Positions 8,338 to 17,729 are shown, numbered from the stretch's first letter. The stretch: 64,000 nt of DNA from Palsa-883 sp035486355 (GCA_035486355.1 DATHNE010000009.1:48723-112722); one strand, 5' to 3'. Notes: generated by a model from the letters alone, not told the origin. Numbers and translations: made by a program.

Positions 8338-11300
8338 ATATCTCGGCCCCGTTTATTGCGCGCCCGGTCGCGACCACGCTGTTGACAATCGGCATCGCCC
8401 TCGCCGGGTTCTTCGCCTATTTAAGGCTGCCCGTGGCGCCGCTGCCGCAAGTCGATTTCCCGACCATCGTCGTGCAGGCGCAGTTGCCGGGCGCCAGCCC
8501 GGATACGGTTGCGACCTCGGTCGCCGAACCGCTGGAACGTCACCTGGGCCAGATTGCCGACGTGACGCAGATGACCTCCACCAGCTCCGTTGGCCAGACC
8601 CGCATCGTGCTGCAGTTCAGCCTGAACCGCGACATCAACGGCGCGGCACGCGACGTGCAGGCGGCGATTGTGGCGGCACGCGCAGACCTGCCGACCAGCC
8701 TGCGCAGCAACCCAACCTATCGCAAGGTCAATCCGGCCGATGCGCCGGTGCTGATCATGGCATTGTCATCGAAGACGCTGACCCGCGGGCAGGTCTATGA
8801 CGCCGCCAGCAACGTGCTGGGACAACGCCTATCGCAGATCAAGGGTATCGGTCAGGTGCTCATCGGCGGTGCGGCGCTGCCCGCGGTCCGCGTGGAGTTG
8901 AGCCCTCAGGCACTGTTCAAATACGGCATCGGGTTGGAGGATGTGCGCGCGGCGCTGGCCTCGGCCAACGCCAACAGCCCGAAGGGCGCGATCGAGCAGG
9001 GCAGCCAGCATTTCCAGATCTATACCAACGATCAGGCTCTGTCCGCCTCCGCCTATAAACCGCTGATCATCGCCTACCGCAACGGCGCACCGGTGAAATT
9101 GGCCGATGTCTCGGATGTCATCGATTCCGTCGAGAACGTCCGGAATGAGGGGCTGTTCAACGGCACACCGTCGATCATCGTGCTGCTGTTCCGTCAGCCT
9201 GGCGCCAACATCATCGACACGGTGGATGACGTCCGCGCCGCGCTGCCCGAGCTGATCGCAGCATTGCCCAGTGATGTGCAGTTCGCCATTGCCTCGGATC
9301 GCACCACAACCATCCGCTCCGCGTTGCACGATACCGAAACGACCCTGCTGATTGCGGTCGGGCTGGTGACACTGGTCGTCTACCTGTTCCTGCGCGATTG
9401 GCGCGCCACGTTGATCCCCAGCGTCGCCGTGCCGGTCTCGATCATCGGCACATTCGGCGCGATGTATCTGATGAACTACAGTCTGGACAATCTGTCGCTG
9501 ATGGCACTGACCATCGCCACTGGCTTCGTCGTGGACGACGCAATCGTGGTGCTGGAGAACATCGAGCGCCACATCGAAGCCGGCATGCCACGGATGCAAG
9601 CGGCGCTGGTCGGCGCACGCGAGGTGGGCTTCACCGTGGTCTCGATCAGTGTGTCACTGATCGCGGTGTTTATTCCTATCCTTCTGATGGGCGGCATCGT
9701 CGGACGCCTGTTCCGCGAATTCGCAATGACCTTGTCACTGACGATCGTGATTTCGCTGGTGATCGCGCTGACCACTGTGCCAATGCTGTGCGGATTATTC
9801 CTGCGCGCCCGTCCCGCGGGTCCTCGTCGTCGCAGCCTGTTCGATCGGGCGCTGTCGCTGTACGAGAAGACCTTGAGTTGGTCGCTGCGGCACGGCATCA
9901 TGATCATGCTTGTATTGGTGTTGTGCGTCGGCCTCAACGTCGCACTCTTCATCATTATTCCGAAGGGATTCATTCCGACCGAGGATACAGGGCGCCTGAT
10001 CGGTGGGTTGCAGGCCGACCAAAGCACGTCATTCCAGTCGATGCAGAAGAAGCTGCACGACATGGTCGCCATCGTGCAGCACAATCCAGCCGTGGCAGAT
10101 GTCGTCGGGTTCACCGGCCAGGGTGGCTTTGGCGGCACCAATACCGGCTCGGTGTTCGTCGCGTTGAAGCCGTTGGGGCAACGTCCTTCCATGGATGTGG
10201 TGATGGAACAGCTCCGTCGGGCACTGTCGGTCGTGCCGGGCGCGCGCCTGTTCTTGCAGCCGCTCTCCGATGTGAACGTGGGTGGGCGGCAGAGCAATGC
10301 GCTGTACCAATACACGCTGCAGGGTGATTCGACGGCACTGGTCTACGAATGGGCGCCCAAGCTCGAAACGGCACTGCAACACAATCCAGTGCTGGTCGAT
10401 GTGAATTCGGACCAGCAGCAAAAGGGATTGGAGACGGACCTGGTGATCGATCGTGCCACCGCCAGCCGGCTGGGCCTGACGACCAGCCAGATCGACAATA
10501 CATTGTATGACGCGTTTGGTCAGCGTCAGGTTTCGACCATCTACAAAGCGCAGAACCAATACCACGTGGTGATGGAGGTAGCGCCGCAGTACTGGCAGAG
10601 CCCCGATATGCTGAAGCAGATCTACGTCAGCACCACGGGCGGCCCGGCGAATGGAAGCGAGACGACCAACGCCATTGTCGGCACTGTCTCCAATGCGACG
10701 ACGGCGAACACGGCGGCCAGCATCGCCAGCAGCTCGGTGCGCAATGCCGCGACCAACGCGCTGGCGAACACCGGCAAGGGCAGTGCATCGTCCGGCGCCG
10801 CGGTCAGCACCAGTCAGGAAACAATGGTGCCTTTGTCAACGTTCACCCATTACGGCCCCGGAAATACACCCCTAGCGGTCAATCACCAGGGATTATTTGT
10901 CGCCTCGACGATCTCCTTCAATCTCGCGCCCGGGAAATCGCTCAGCGATGCTACTGCTGCCATCGACCAAGCGGTACGAGATATCAACATGCCGGCCAGC
11001 ATCCATGGCAGCTTCCAGGGTACGGCACAGGTGTTCCAGGCATCGCTGGCCAGTGAGCCTATGCTGGTGCTGGCGGCGCTGATCGCGATCTATCTTGTGC
11101 TGGGCATCCTGTATGAGAGCCTGATCCATCCGATCACTATCCTGTCGACATTGCCGTCGGCCGGTATCGGTGCCTCTCTGGCACTGCTGCTGTTCCACAC
11201 CGAGTTCAGCATTATCGCGCTGATCGGCGTGATTCTGCTGATCGGCATTGTGAAGAAGAATGCGATCCTGATGATCGACTTTGCGCTGGAGGCAGAGCGC

Positions 11301-11597
11301 ACACATCACCTCGCGCCTCGCGACGCGATTTTCGAGGCGTGTATGAAACGATTCCGGCCCATCATGATGACGACAATGGCGGCAATACTCGGGGCGATGC
11401 CGCTGGCGCTCAGCTTCGGCAGCGGTGCGGAGCTGCGCCGGCCGTTGGGTATCGCAATTGTGGGTGGGCTGATCGTCAGCCAGGTGCTGACGCTGTACAC
11501 GACACCGGTCTTGTATCTGTATCTCGACCGCCTACGTCTCGCGGCTTTGCGGCGTTGGCATCGCGCCTTCCCGCTCCTATCGGGGGCGGCAGAATGA
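8334..11597 (+). CDS. mdtC: RND multidrug efflux transporter, MdtC-like, with a low-complexity insertion
   Basis: A 1087-residue RND pump that starts with GTG inside the mdtB stop (4-base overlap, so translation is coupled). The N-terminus NISAPFIARPVATTLLTIGI, TM4 ATGFVVDDAIVVLENIE with the Asp-Asp pair, and NAILMIDFALEAERTHHLAP are intact. It is about 60 residues longer than E. coli MdtC. The extra length is a Ser/Thr/Ala/Asn/Gly-rich run at about residues 768-825 (10639-10810), placed in the second periplasmic porter/docking loop just before VPLSTFTHYGPGNTPLAVNH. The insertion is in frame and does not touch the membrane core, so the pump should still work. It is followed by the outer-membrane factor with an ATGA overlap. 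Confidence 0.93.
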   Translation: MNISAPFIARPVATTLLTIGIALAGFFAYLRLPVAPLPQVDFPTIVVQAQLPGASPDTVATSVAEPLERHLGQIADVTQMTSTSSVGQTRIVLQFSLNRDINGAARDVQAAIVAARADLPTSLRSNPTYRKVNPADAPVLIMALSSKTLTRGQVYDAASNVLGQRLSQIKGIGQVLIGGAALPAVRVELSPQALFKYGIGLEDVRAALASANANSPKGAIEQGSQHFQIYTNDQALSASAYKPLIIAYRNGAPVKLADVSDVIDSVENVRNEGLFNGTPSIIVLLFRQPGANIIDTVDDVRAALPELIAALPSDVQFAIASDRTTTIRSALHDTETTLLIAVGLVTLVVYLFLRDWRATLIPSVAVPVSIIGTFGAMYLMNYSLDNLSLMALTIATGFVVDDAIVVLENIERHIEAGMPRMQAALVGAREVGFTVVSISVSLIAVFIPILLMGGIVGRLFREFAMTLSLTIVISLVIALTTVPMLCGLFLRARPAGPRRRSLFDRALSLYEKTLSWSLRHGIMIMLVLVLCVGLNVALFIIIPKGFIPTEDTGRLIGGLQADQSTSFQSMQKKLHDMVAIVQHNPAVADVVGFTGQGGFGGTNTGSVFVALKPLGQRPSMDVVMEQLRRALSVVPGARLFLQPLSDVNVGGRQSNALYQYTLQGDSTALVYEWAPKLETALQHNPVLVDVNSDQQQKGLETDLVIDRATASRLGLTTSQIDNTLYDAFGQRQVSTIYKAQNQYHVVMEVAPQYWQSPDMLKQIYVSTTGGPANGSETTNAIVGTVSNATTANTAASIASSSVRNAATNALANTGKGSASSGAAVSTSQETMVPLSTFTHYGPGNTPLAVNHQGLFVASTISFNLAPGKSLSDATAAIDQAVRDINMPASIHGSFQGTAQVFQASLASEPMLVLAALIAIYLVLGILYESLIHPITILSTLPSAGIGASLALLLFHTEFSIIALIGVILLIGIVKKNAILMIDFALEAERTHHLAPRDAIFEACMKRFRPIMMTTMAAILGAMPLALSFGSGAELRRPLGIAIVGGLIVSQVLTLYTTPVLYLYLDRLRLAALRRWHRAFPLLSGAAE

Positions 11598-13039
11598 GAC
11601 CCCGTCCCGCGCTGCTGACCGCCCTCTGGCTCACGGCTTGCACGGTCGGCCCGGACTACAAACGTCCGGACGCGCCGGTGCCAGTTGCCTACAAAGAGCT
11701 GGCCGGTTGGAAACCCGCCACGCCGAGTGACGGCACTGACCGCGGCGCGTGGTGGTCGATCTACCGCGATCCGGAGCTGGACCGATTGGAACGCGAGGTC
11801 GCGATCTCCAACCAGAATGTCAAATCCTTTGAGGCCGCCTATCGAGCCGCAACGGCTCTGGTGCGGGAGACGCAGGCCGGATTGTTCCCGACATTGGGCC
11901 TGACGTCGAGTGCGACACGCAGCCGGTCTGGCGGCGGCGTGTCGTCGGCCGGTAGCGCACTTGGCGGTCCACGCACCGACTACACCGTCGAAGGCAGCGC
12001 GTCTTGGACACCGGATTTCTGGGGCAAAATCCGCCGCCAGGTCGAGAGCAATGTGGCGGCAGCGCAGGTCAGCGCAGCCGATCTGGCGAATGCGTTGCTG
12101 TCGGCGCAGGGCACGCTGGCGACTGCCTACATCAATCTGCACTACGAGGATTCGCTGCAACAACTGCTGACGCAGACAGTGGCGGAATACCAGCGCTCAC
12201 TCACCATTACGGAAAACCAATATCACGCCGGCACGGCGTCAAGCTCGGATTACGTCACCGCACTGGCGCAGTTGCAGAGCACGCAGGCGCAGCTTGTCGC
12301 GGTGGGCGTGCAACGGGGTCAGTTCGAACACGCGATCGCGATACTGACCGGGCATCCCCCTGCCGACCTGACCATCCCGGTGGCCACGCTGGCGCGAGCC
12401 GTGCCGGTGATGCCAACTGGTGTCCCTTCCGCCCTGCTCGAGCGGCGACCCGATATCGCCGCGGCCGAACGAGCGATGCAGCAGGAAAATGCCCTGATTG
12501 GCGTCGCGGTGTCGGCGTACTATCCGGACATTTCGCTGACAGCGCTTGGGGGATTCGCTGGCAATCCCTTGTCCCAGCTCTTCACCACCGCGAGCAGTGT
12601 TTGGTCACTCGGCGCGTCAGCGGCAGAAACAGTGTTCGATGCCGGTGCGCGCACCGCTGCGGTTGAGGCGGCACGCGCGACATACGACCAATCGGTCGCG
12701 ACCTATCGCCAGACAGTGCTGACGGCGTTCCAGCAGGTCGAGGATGAGCTGGTGGCGCTGCGCGTGCTGGAGCAGCAGGCGGCAGTTGAAACGCAGGCGG
12801 TCGCATCGACCCGGCGCGCGGTAGAAGTCGCACTGAACGCGTATCGCGCTGGCACGACGGCGTACACCTCTGTCGTTGTCGAGCAGGCATTGCTGCTAAG
12901 CGACGAAGAGACCGCGCTGGTGATTCAACAATCGCGATTGGTGGCGAGTGTCACGTTGATTCAGGCGTTGGGCGGAGGATGGCAGGCGAGCGACCTGCCG
13001 CAGGATTTCACCATCAAGCCGTCGCAATTGGTGCCGTAG
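11594..13039 (+). CDS. Outer-membrane efflux lipoprotein (NodT/OprM family)
   Basis: A 481-residue TolC-like channel subunit. The short signal peptide ends in the lipobox LTAC (MRPRPALLTALWLTACTVGP), so the mature protein is lipid-anchored at this Cys; CTVGPDYKRPDAPVP is the standard NodT-family N-terminus. Two OEP repeats follow (about residues 65-255 and 280-470), with LLERRPDIAAAERAMQQENA opening the second. The start ATG at 11594 overlaps the mdtC stop (ATGA); the open frame further upstream is antagonistic to the pump gene and was not used. It completes the tripartite pump. It converges with pgk at a distance of 10 bases. Confidence 0.93.
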   Translation: MRPRPALLTALWLTACTVGPDYKRPDAPVPVAYKELAGWKPATPSDGTDRGAWWSIYRDPELDRLEREVAISNQNVKSFEAAYRAATALVRETQAGLFPTLGLTSSATRSRSGGGVSSAGSALGGPRTDYTVEGSASWTPDFWGKIRRQVESNVAAAQVSAADLANALLSAQGTLATAYINLHYEDSLQQLLTQTVAEYQRSLTITENQYHAGTASSSDYVTALAQLQSTQAQLVAVGVQRGQFEHAIAILTGHPPADLTIPVATLARAVPVMPTGVPSALLERRPDIAAAERAMQQENALIGVAVSAYYPDISLTALGGFAGNPLSQLFTTASSVWSLGASAAETVFDAGARTAAVEAARATYDQSVATYRQTVLTAFQQVEDELVALRVLEQQAAVETQAVASTRRAVEVALNAYRAGTTAYTSVVVEQALLLSDEETALVIQQSRLVASVTLIQALGGGWQASDLPQDFTIKPSQLVP

Positions 13040-13049
13040 AGACCGTCCG

Positions 13050-14240
13050 TCAGAGGTTGAGCGCGGCAACACCCGGAAGGCTCTTGCCTTCCAACCATTC
13101 CAGGAAGGCACCGCCCGCGGTGGAGACATAGCTCATCGCATCGATGACACCGGCGTGGCGCAGGGCGGAGACGGTGTCGCCCCCGCCGGCAACGCTACGT
13201 AGCGCGCCAGATTTCGTTGCCGCAGCGACGGCTTTGGCGAATGCGGTGGTGGCGGCATCGAATGGCGGGGTTTCGAAGGCGCCGAGCGGCCCGTTCCAGA
13301 CCAGCGTCTTGACCCCGGACAGTTTGCCGACAAGCTGCGCGACCGTTCCTGGACCAACGTCAAGGATCATGGCCGCGGCGGGTACTGCGTCCGCACGGAC
13401 GATTTGTGTGGGCGGATTCGGCTTAAACTCCGTCGCCACCACGGCATCGGTCGGCAATATCAGCTCGCAACCAGATGATTTCGCCTGTGCCAGAACGTCG
13501 CGCGCGGTGCCGTGCATCTCGGCCTCCTGCAGCGATTTGCCGATGGCGATCCCCTCGGCGGCAAGAAAGGTGTTGGCCATTGCGCCGGCGATCACCAGCA
13601 CGTTCACCTTGCTGATCAGATTGCCGAGCAACTCCAGCTTGGTGGACACCTTTGCGCCGCCAACAATTGCCATCACCGGGCGCTGCGGGTTGCCCAGCGC
13701 CGCATCCAGCGCCTCGAGCTCCGCCTGCATCAGGCGGCCTGCATAGGCTGGCAGCAGATGGGCCACGCCCTCGGTGCTGGCATGGGCACGATGCGCGGTC
13801 GAGAATGCATCGTTGACATAAAGGTCGGCGAGCTTGGCCAGTTCAGCAGCGAAGGCCGGATCGTTCTTCTCCTCCTCGGCGTGATAGCGCGTGTTCTCCA
13901 ACACCAGCACGTCGCCCTTCGCCATGCGCTCGACGGCCTGCTGCGCCGGGACACCGATACAATTCTCGGCAAAGCGCACACGCTGGCCAAGCACTTGACC
14001 TAGAGCCGTTGCGACGGGACCAAGCGACATCTCCGGCACGCGCTTGCCCTTCGGGCGATCGAAGTGCGAGCACACGATGACCTTGGCGCTCTTGCTGGCC
14101 AGCTCGCGGATGGTTGGCGACAGTCGTTCGATGCGGGTCAAATCAGTGATTTTGCCCTCGCGGACGGGCACATTGAGGTCAGCACGCAGCAGCACGCGCT
14201 TGCCGGAGACGTCGAGGGAATCGAGGGTGCGGAAGGGCAT
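13050..14240 (-). CDS. pgk: Phosphoglycerate kinase
   Basis: A 396-residue monomeric kinase that interconverts 1,3-bisphosphoglycerate and 3-phosphoglycerate with ATP (glycolysis, gluconeogenesis, Calvin cycle). Signature N-terminal KRVLLRADLNVPVREGKITD, the substrate-binding SHFDRPKGK, GGAKVSTKLELL, and the nucleotide-binding SVAGGGDTVSALRHAG are all present, and the length is normal. ATG 14240 begins the conserved MPFRTLDSLDVSGKRVLL; the frame is open further upstream, but that stretch lies in a palindromic repeat and is not used. It is the last gene of the minus-strand tkt-gap-pgk block and is separated from gap by the repeat at 14256-14373. Confidence 0.96.
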   Translation of the reverse strand: MPFRTLDSLDVSGKRVLLRADLNVPVREGKITDLTRIERLSPTIRELASKSAKVIVCSHFDRPKGKRVPEMSLGPVATALGQVLGQRVRFAENCIGVPAQQAVERMAKGDVLVLENTRYHAEEEKNDPAFAAELAKLADLYVNDAFSTAHRAHASTEGVAHLLPAYAGRLMQAELEALDAALGNPQRPVMAIVGGAKVSTKLELLGNLISKVNVLVIAGAMANTFLAAEGIAIGKSLQEAEMHGTARDVLAQAKSSGCELILPTDAVVATEFKPNPPTQIVRADAVPAAAMILDVGPGTVAQLVGKLSGVKTLVWNGPLGAFETPPFDAATTAFAKAVAAATKSGALRSVAGGGDTVSALRHAGVIDAMSYVSTAGGAFLEWLEGKSLPGVAALNL

Positions 14241-14255
14241 GGGGGCATTCCTTCG

Positions 14256-14373
14256 CCTCTCCCGTGCGCGGGGAGGTCGGCGAGTGGAGCGACACGGGTG
14301 AGGGTGGCACATGCGTCACGACCCTCACCCGCCATCACGCCGCTCGCCGATCTCTCTTGCGTAGCGGGAGAGG
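14256..14373. repeat. Large imperfect palindromic intergenic repeat
   Basis: The two ends of this 118-bp element are inverted copies. The left arm begins CCTCTCCCG and runs through GGTCGGCGAGTGG to GGGTGAGGGT; the right arm is its reverse complement with a few changes (ACCCTCACCC, then CGCTCGCCGATC, ending CGGGAGAGG). It fills almost the whole gap between gap and pgk. As RNA it would form a long hairpin between the two messages, so it may act as a processing or attenuation site. A single arm of the same type occurs at 26725-26750. Elements with the CTCTCCCG/CGGGAGAG and GGGTGAGGG pattern are common dispersed intergenic repeats in high-GC proteobacteria; that is family knowledge, not seen in this window alone. 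Confidence 0.8.
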
Positions 14374-14380
14374 TGTACTG

Positions 14381-15394
14381 TCAGAGGCTCCCGAACAGCG
14401 CGGCGGTGTCAGACATGCGATTGGAGAAGCCCCACTCGTTGTCGTACCAGCCCATCACGCGGACCATCGCGCCATCGACGACGGCGGTCTGGGTCGCGTC
14501 GAAGGTGCAGGAGGCCGGGCAGTGATTGAAGTCGACGCTGACCAGCGGCGTGGTGTTGTAGTCCAAGATCCCCTTCAGCTCGCCCTTCGACGCATCCTGG
14601 AACGCCGCGTTGATCTCGTCCTTGGTCGGCGTGGTCTTCAGGTTCACGTCCAGCGACACCAGCGAAACGTTTGGCGTCGGAATGCGGATGGCAGTGCCAT
14701 CCAATTTGCCCTTCAGCTCCGGCATTACCAGCCCCACCGCGCGCGCCGCACCGGTTGAGGTTGGGATCGCCGAGACCGCGGCCGCTCGTGCGCGGTGCAA
14801 GTCCTTGTGCAACGTATCGACGGTGTTCTGATCGCCGGTATAGGCGTGGATCGTCACCATATAGCCGCGCAGGATGCCGTACCGGTCGTGCAACACCTTC
14901 GCCATCGGCGCCAGGCAGTTGGTGGTGCAGGACGCATTGGACACCACCGTCATGTCCTTGGTCAGCGTCTTGTGGTTCACGCCATAGACAATGGTGGCAT
15001 CCACGTCATCGGCCGGCGCAGAAATCAACACCTTGCGCGCGCCGGCACGCAGCAGCGCCGACGCCTTTTCCTTGCTGGTGAAGATGCCGGTGCATTCCAG
15101 TGCCACATCGACACCCTGATACGGCACCTTGGTTGGATCGCGCTCAGCCGATACCTTGATCGGGCCGTAGACCTTGCCGTTGTGGCGCACCGTGATGGTG
15201 TCGCCCTCGACCTCGAGCTGACCGGGGAAGCGGCCATGCACGCTGTCATACGCGAACAGATGCGCGTTGGCCTGCACGCTGCCCAGATCGTTGATCGCGA
15301 TCGGCACCACGTCCCGCCGCCCGCTCTCGACGATCGCGCGCAACACGAGCCGCCCGATGCGGCCAAATCCGTTGATGGCGACTTTCACAGCCAT
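14381..15394 (-). CDS. gap: Glyceraldehyde-3-phosphate dehydrogenase, type I
   Basis: A 337-residue tetrameric NAD(P)-dependent dehydrogenase. The Rossmann start is VKVAINGFGRIGRLVLRAI, the catalytic cysteine is in SNASCTTNCLAPMAKV (about residue 155), and the substrate-binding STGAARAVGLVMPELKGKLD and WYDNEWGFSNRM motifs are intact. ATG 15394 was chosen because it opens the conserved fold and has AGGGAC just upstream; the longer open frame adds residues without similarity. It lies 109 bases downstream of tkt and upstream of pgk, a common alphaproteobacterial arrangement that links the non-oxidative pentose phosphate pathway with lower glycolysis. Confidence 0.96.
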   Translation of the reverse strand: MAVKVAINGFGRIGRLVLRAIVESGRRDVVPIAINDLGSVQANAHLFAYDSVHGRFPGQLEVEGDTITVRHNGKVYGPIKVSAERDPTKVPYQGVDVALECTGIFTSKEKASALLRAGARKVLISAPADDVDATIVYGVNHKTLTKDMTVVSNASCTTNCLAPMAKVLHDRYGILRGYMVTIHAYTGDQNTVDTLHKDLHRARAAAVSAIPTSTGAARAVGLVMPELKGKLDGTAIRIPTPNVSLVSLDVNLKTTPTKDEINAAFQDASKGELKGILDYNTTPLVSVDFNHCPASCTFDATQTAVVDGAMVRVMGWYDNEWGFSNRMSDTAALFGSL

Positions 15395-15503
15395 GATCTC
15401 TGTCCCTTCATTCCTGGAGGTCCGTCCCCAACACCCCTGATGGTAGCTGGCTTCCGATGCATTGATTTGGCGCAATCACGGCGGCGCAGCATCCCGGTCG
15501 CAT

Positions 15504-17540
15504 TCAGCCGAGGCGCTTCTTCACGGCGGCGACGATGGCGTCGGCGGTGATACCGAAGTGGCGGTACAGGTCCTCAAAAGGCGCCGAGGCACCGAAGCCC
15601 GTCATACCGATGAACACCCCATCCGAACCAAGCCAGCGGTCCCAGCCGAAGTCGCACGCCGCCTCGATCCCGACGCGCGGCGCGGTGCCCAGCACCTGGG
15701 CACGATACGCTTCATCCTGGCCGGCGAACAGTTCCCAACAAGGCAACGACACAACGGCGACCGCGACACCCTCCGCACCCAACGCGGCGCGGGCATCCAT
15801 GGCAATCGGCACCTCGGAGCCAGTCGCGATCAGCGTCGCCTGGAGCGCACCGTCGGCTTCGGCCAGTACATAGCCGCCTCGAGCGGAGCGGTTCTCAGCG
15901 ATATCCGTGCGCTGCGCCGGCAGTGCCTGGCGGGTCAGCACCAGCAGGCTCGGGCCATCCGCGCGGCGGATTGCCAGTTCCCAGCACTCGGCGGTTTCCA
16001 GTGCATCGGCCGGACGGAACACATGCAGGTTTGGCATCGCTCGCAGGCTGGCGAGATGCTCAACCGGCTGGTGCGTCGGACCGTCCTCGCCCAGGCCAAT
16101 GGAATCATGCGTCAGCACATGGATCACGCGCTGCCCCATCAGTGCGCCGAGGCGGATCGCGGGGCGCATGTAATCCGTGAAGACGAAGAAGGTGCCGGTG
16201 TAGGGGATCAGCCCGCCATGCAGCGCCATGCCGTTGGCGCAGGCAGCCATGCCATGTTCGCGGATACCAAAGTGGATATAGCGGCCACTGTAGTCGCCCG
16301 GCGCGACCGTCCCCATGCCCTTGACGAAGGTCAGATTGGAACCCGTGAGGTCGGCCGATCCGCCGACCAGTTCCGGCGTTGCCGGCACCAGCGCCTCGAG
16401 CACCTTCTGGCTGGACTGACGGCTGGCAAGCTTCGGTTTGGTCTCTGCAATGTTCGCCTTCAGCGCAGCCACGGCCTCATGCCAGGTTTCGGGCAGCTTG
16501 CCGGCGATGGCGCGTTCGAATTCGGCCCGCATGTTGCTGTGCGCCAGTCGCTTGAGCCACGCACGGCGTACTCCGGCGCCGCGGCTACCGGCGGTGTGCC
16601 AGCGATCGTAGAGATCCGTCGGCACGGTGAAGGGCGGTTCGGTCCAGCCGAGCGCGGCCTTGGCACCGGCAGCTTCGGTGGCGCCCAGCGCAGCACCGTG
16701 CACGGCGGCGGTGCCGGCCTTGGTCGGCGCGCCGAGGCCGATAATCGTGCGGCAGGCGATCAGCGTCGGCTTCTTGCTGCGCGTTGCGAATGACAACGCT
16801 GCGGCGATCTGCGCCGGGTCGTGGCCGTCCACGTGCTTCGTCGCCCAACCGGCTGCAGCAAAGCGCTTGAGCATGTCGCCCGACACCGACAGCGCGGTAT
16901 CGCCGTCGATCGAGATGTGATTGTCGTCCCACAGAACCGTCAGCTTGTTCAGGCGCAGGTGGCCGGCGATGCCGATCGCCTCGTGGCTGATGCCCTCCAT
17001 CAGATCGCCGTCCGAGGCGATCACCCAGGTGCGGTGGTCAACCAGCGATTTGCCGAAGCGGGCGGCGAGCATACGCTCGGCCAACGCCATGCCGACGGCC
17101 GTCGCGATACCCTGGCCGAGCGGGCCGGTGGTGGTCTCAATGCCCGGGGCCTCGCCGTGTTCCGGATGGCCGGCGGCAGGGGAATGGAGCTGACGGAAGT
17201 GCTTGATGTCGTCAATCGTCATGCCGGGCTGGCCGGTCAGGTGCAGCAGGGCATACAGCAGCATCGAGCCATGGCCCGCTGACAGCACGAAACGGTCGCG
17301 ATCGGGCCAGCGTGGGTCGGCGGCATCGAATTTCAGGAAGCGCGTCCACAGCGCGGTGGCGACGTCGGCCATACCCATCGGCAAGCCAGGATGGCCGGAG
17401 TTGGCGGCCTCAACCGCGTCGATCGCCAGGGCGCGGATCGCATCGGCCATGCGGCGGGCCGGCGTGACGGGGCGGGCGAGAATGGCGGCCTGGGCTGCAA
17501 GCGCGGGGTTCTCGGCGGAGAGCTCGGTTGGGCCGGCCAT
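15504..17540 (-). CDS. tkt: Transketolase
   Basis: A 678-residue thiamine-diphosphate enzyme that transfers two-carbon units between sugar phosphates. Domain order is normal: TPP-binding N-terminal domain with ANSGHPGLPMGMADVA, GPLGQGIATAVGMALAER and ASDGDLMEGISHEAIG (the usual GDGxLxEG appears here as SDGDLMEG); pyrimidine domain with FGIREHGMAACANGMALHGG; then the C-terminal domain. The ribosome binding site AAGGA lies about 7 bases before the ATG. A sigma70-like promoter is visible at 17575-17603. It is the first gene of the tkt-gap-pgk block. A class I aldolase is not in the window, and there is no RuBisCO nearby to suggest that this is a Calvin-cycle copy. Confidence 0.96.
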   Translation of the reverse strand: MAGPTELSAENPALAAQAAILARPVTPARRMADAIRALAIDAVEAANSGHPGLPMGMADVATALWTRFLKFDAADPRWPDRDRFVLSAGHGSMLLYALLHLTGQPGMTIDDIKHFRQLHSPAAGHPEHGEAPGIETTTGPLGQGIATAVGMALAERMLAARFGKSLVDHRTWVIASDGDLMEGISHEAIGIAGHLRLNKLTVLWDDNHISIDGDTALSVSGDMLKRFAAAGWATKHVDGHDPAQIAAALSFATRSKKPTLIACRTIIGLGAPTKAGTAAVHGAALGATEAAGAKAALGWTEPPFTVPTDLYDRWHTAGSRGAGVRRAWLKRLAHSNMRAEFERAIAGKLPETWHEAVAALKANIAETKPKLASRQSSQKVLEALVPATPELVGGSADLTGSNLTFVKGMGTVAPGDYSGRYIHFGIREHGMAACANGMALHGGLIPYTGTFFVFTDYMRPAIRLGALMGQRVIHVLTHDSIGLGEDGPTHQPVEHLASLRAMPNLHVFRPADALETAECWELAIRRADGPSLLVLTRQALPAQRTDIAENRSARGGYVLAEADGALQATLIATGSEVPIAMDARAALGAEGVAVAVVSLPCWELFAGQDEAYRAQVLGTAPRVGIEAACDFGWDRWLGSDGVFIGMTGFGASAPFEDLYRHFGITADAIVAAVKKRLG

Positions 17541-17574
17541 CTGTGGTCCTTGAACGACTGCGGCGGGTCGGCGG

Positions 17575-17603
17575 CCTATAAGCGGGGCCGCTTAGGGCGA
17601 CAA
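17575..17603 (-). promoter_or_regulatory. Predicted sigma70-type promoter of tkt
   Basis: On the minus strand there is TTGTCG (17598-17603) and, 17 bases further, TATAGG (17575-17580), followed by tkt 35 bases downstream with its AAGGA ribosome binding site. Four of six bases match in each hexamer and the spacing is ideal. It is the only such pair in this gap. This is a pattern match only. Confidence 0.45.
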
Positions 17604-17688
17604 GTGGCGGCCGATTGCGTCAGCAGTGCGGCGCCCCGTGTGAGGAACCCTCTTGCGTCTGCCAACGCAGCGGTCTACATCACGTCAG

Positions 17689-17705
17689 TTGCGAATTATT
17701 CGCAA
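17689..17705. promoter_or_regulatory. Fur-type operator: perfect 17-bp palindrome TTGCGAATTATTCGCAA
   Basis: TTGCGAAT and ATTCGCAA are exact inverted copies around a central T. This fits the alphaproteobacterial Fur-type consensus (TGCRAAT-N-ATTYGCA as I recall it from regulon studies). It ends 24 bases before the ATG of the FTR1-family iron permease, so iron-replete repression of ftr1 and the gene after it is the natural reading. Manganese-responsive Mur, a Fur relative, binds similar sites and cannot be excluded. Confidence 0.75.
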
Positions 17706-17729
17706 TACCAACACCGGGACCGCCGCCGC

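Noticed and set aside
13050..17540. Calvin-cycle (cbb) operon
   Set aside because: tkt, gap and pgk alone also serve glycolysis and the pentose phosphate pathway; no RuBisCO, phosphoribulokinase or cbbR is present.
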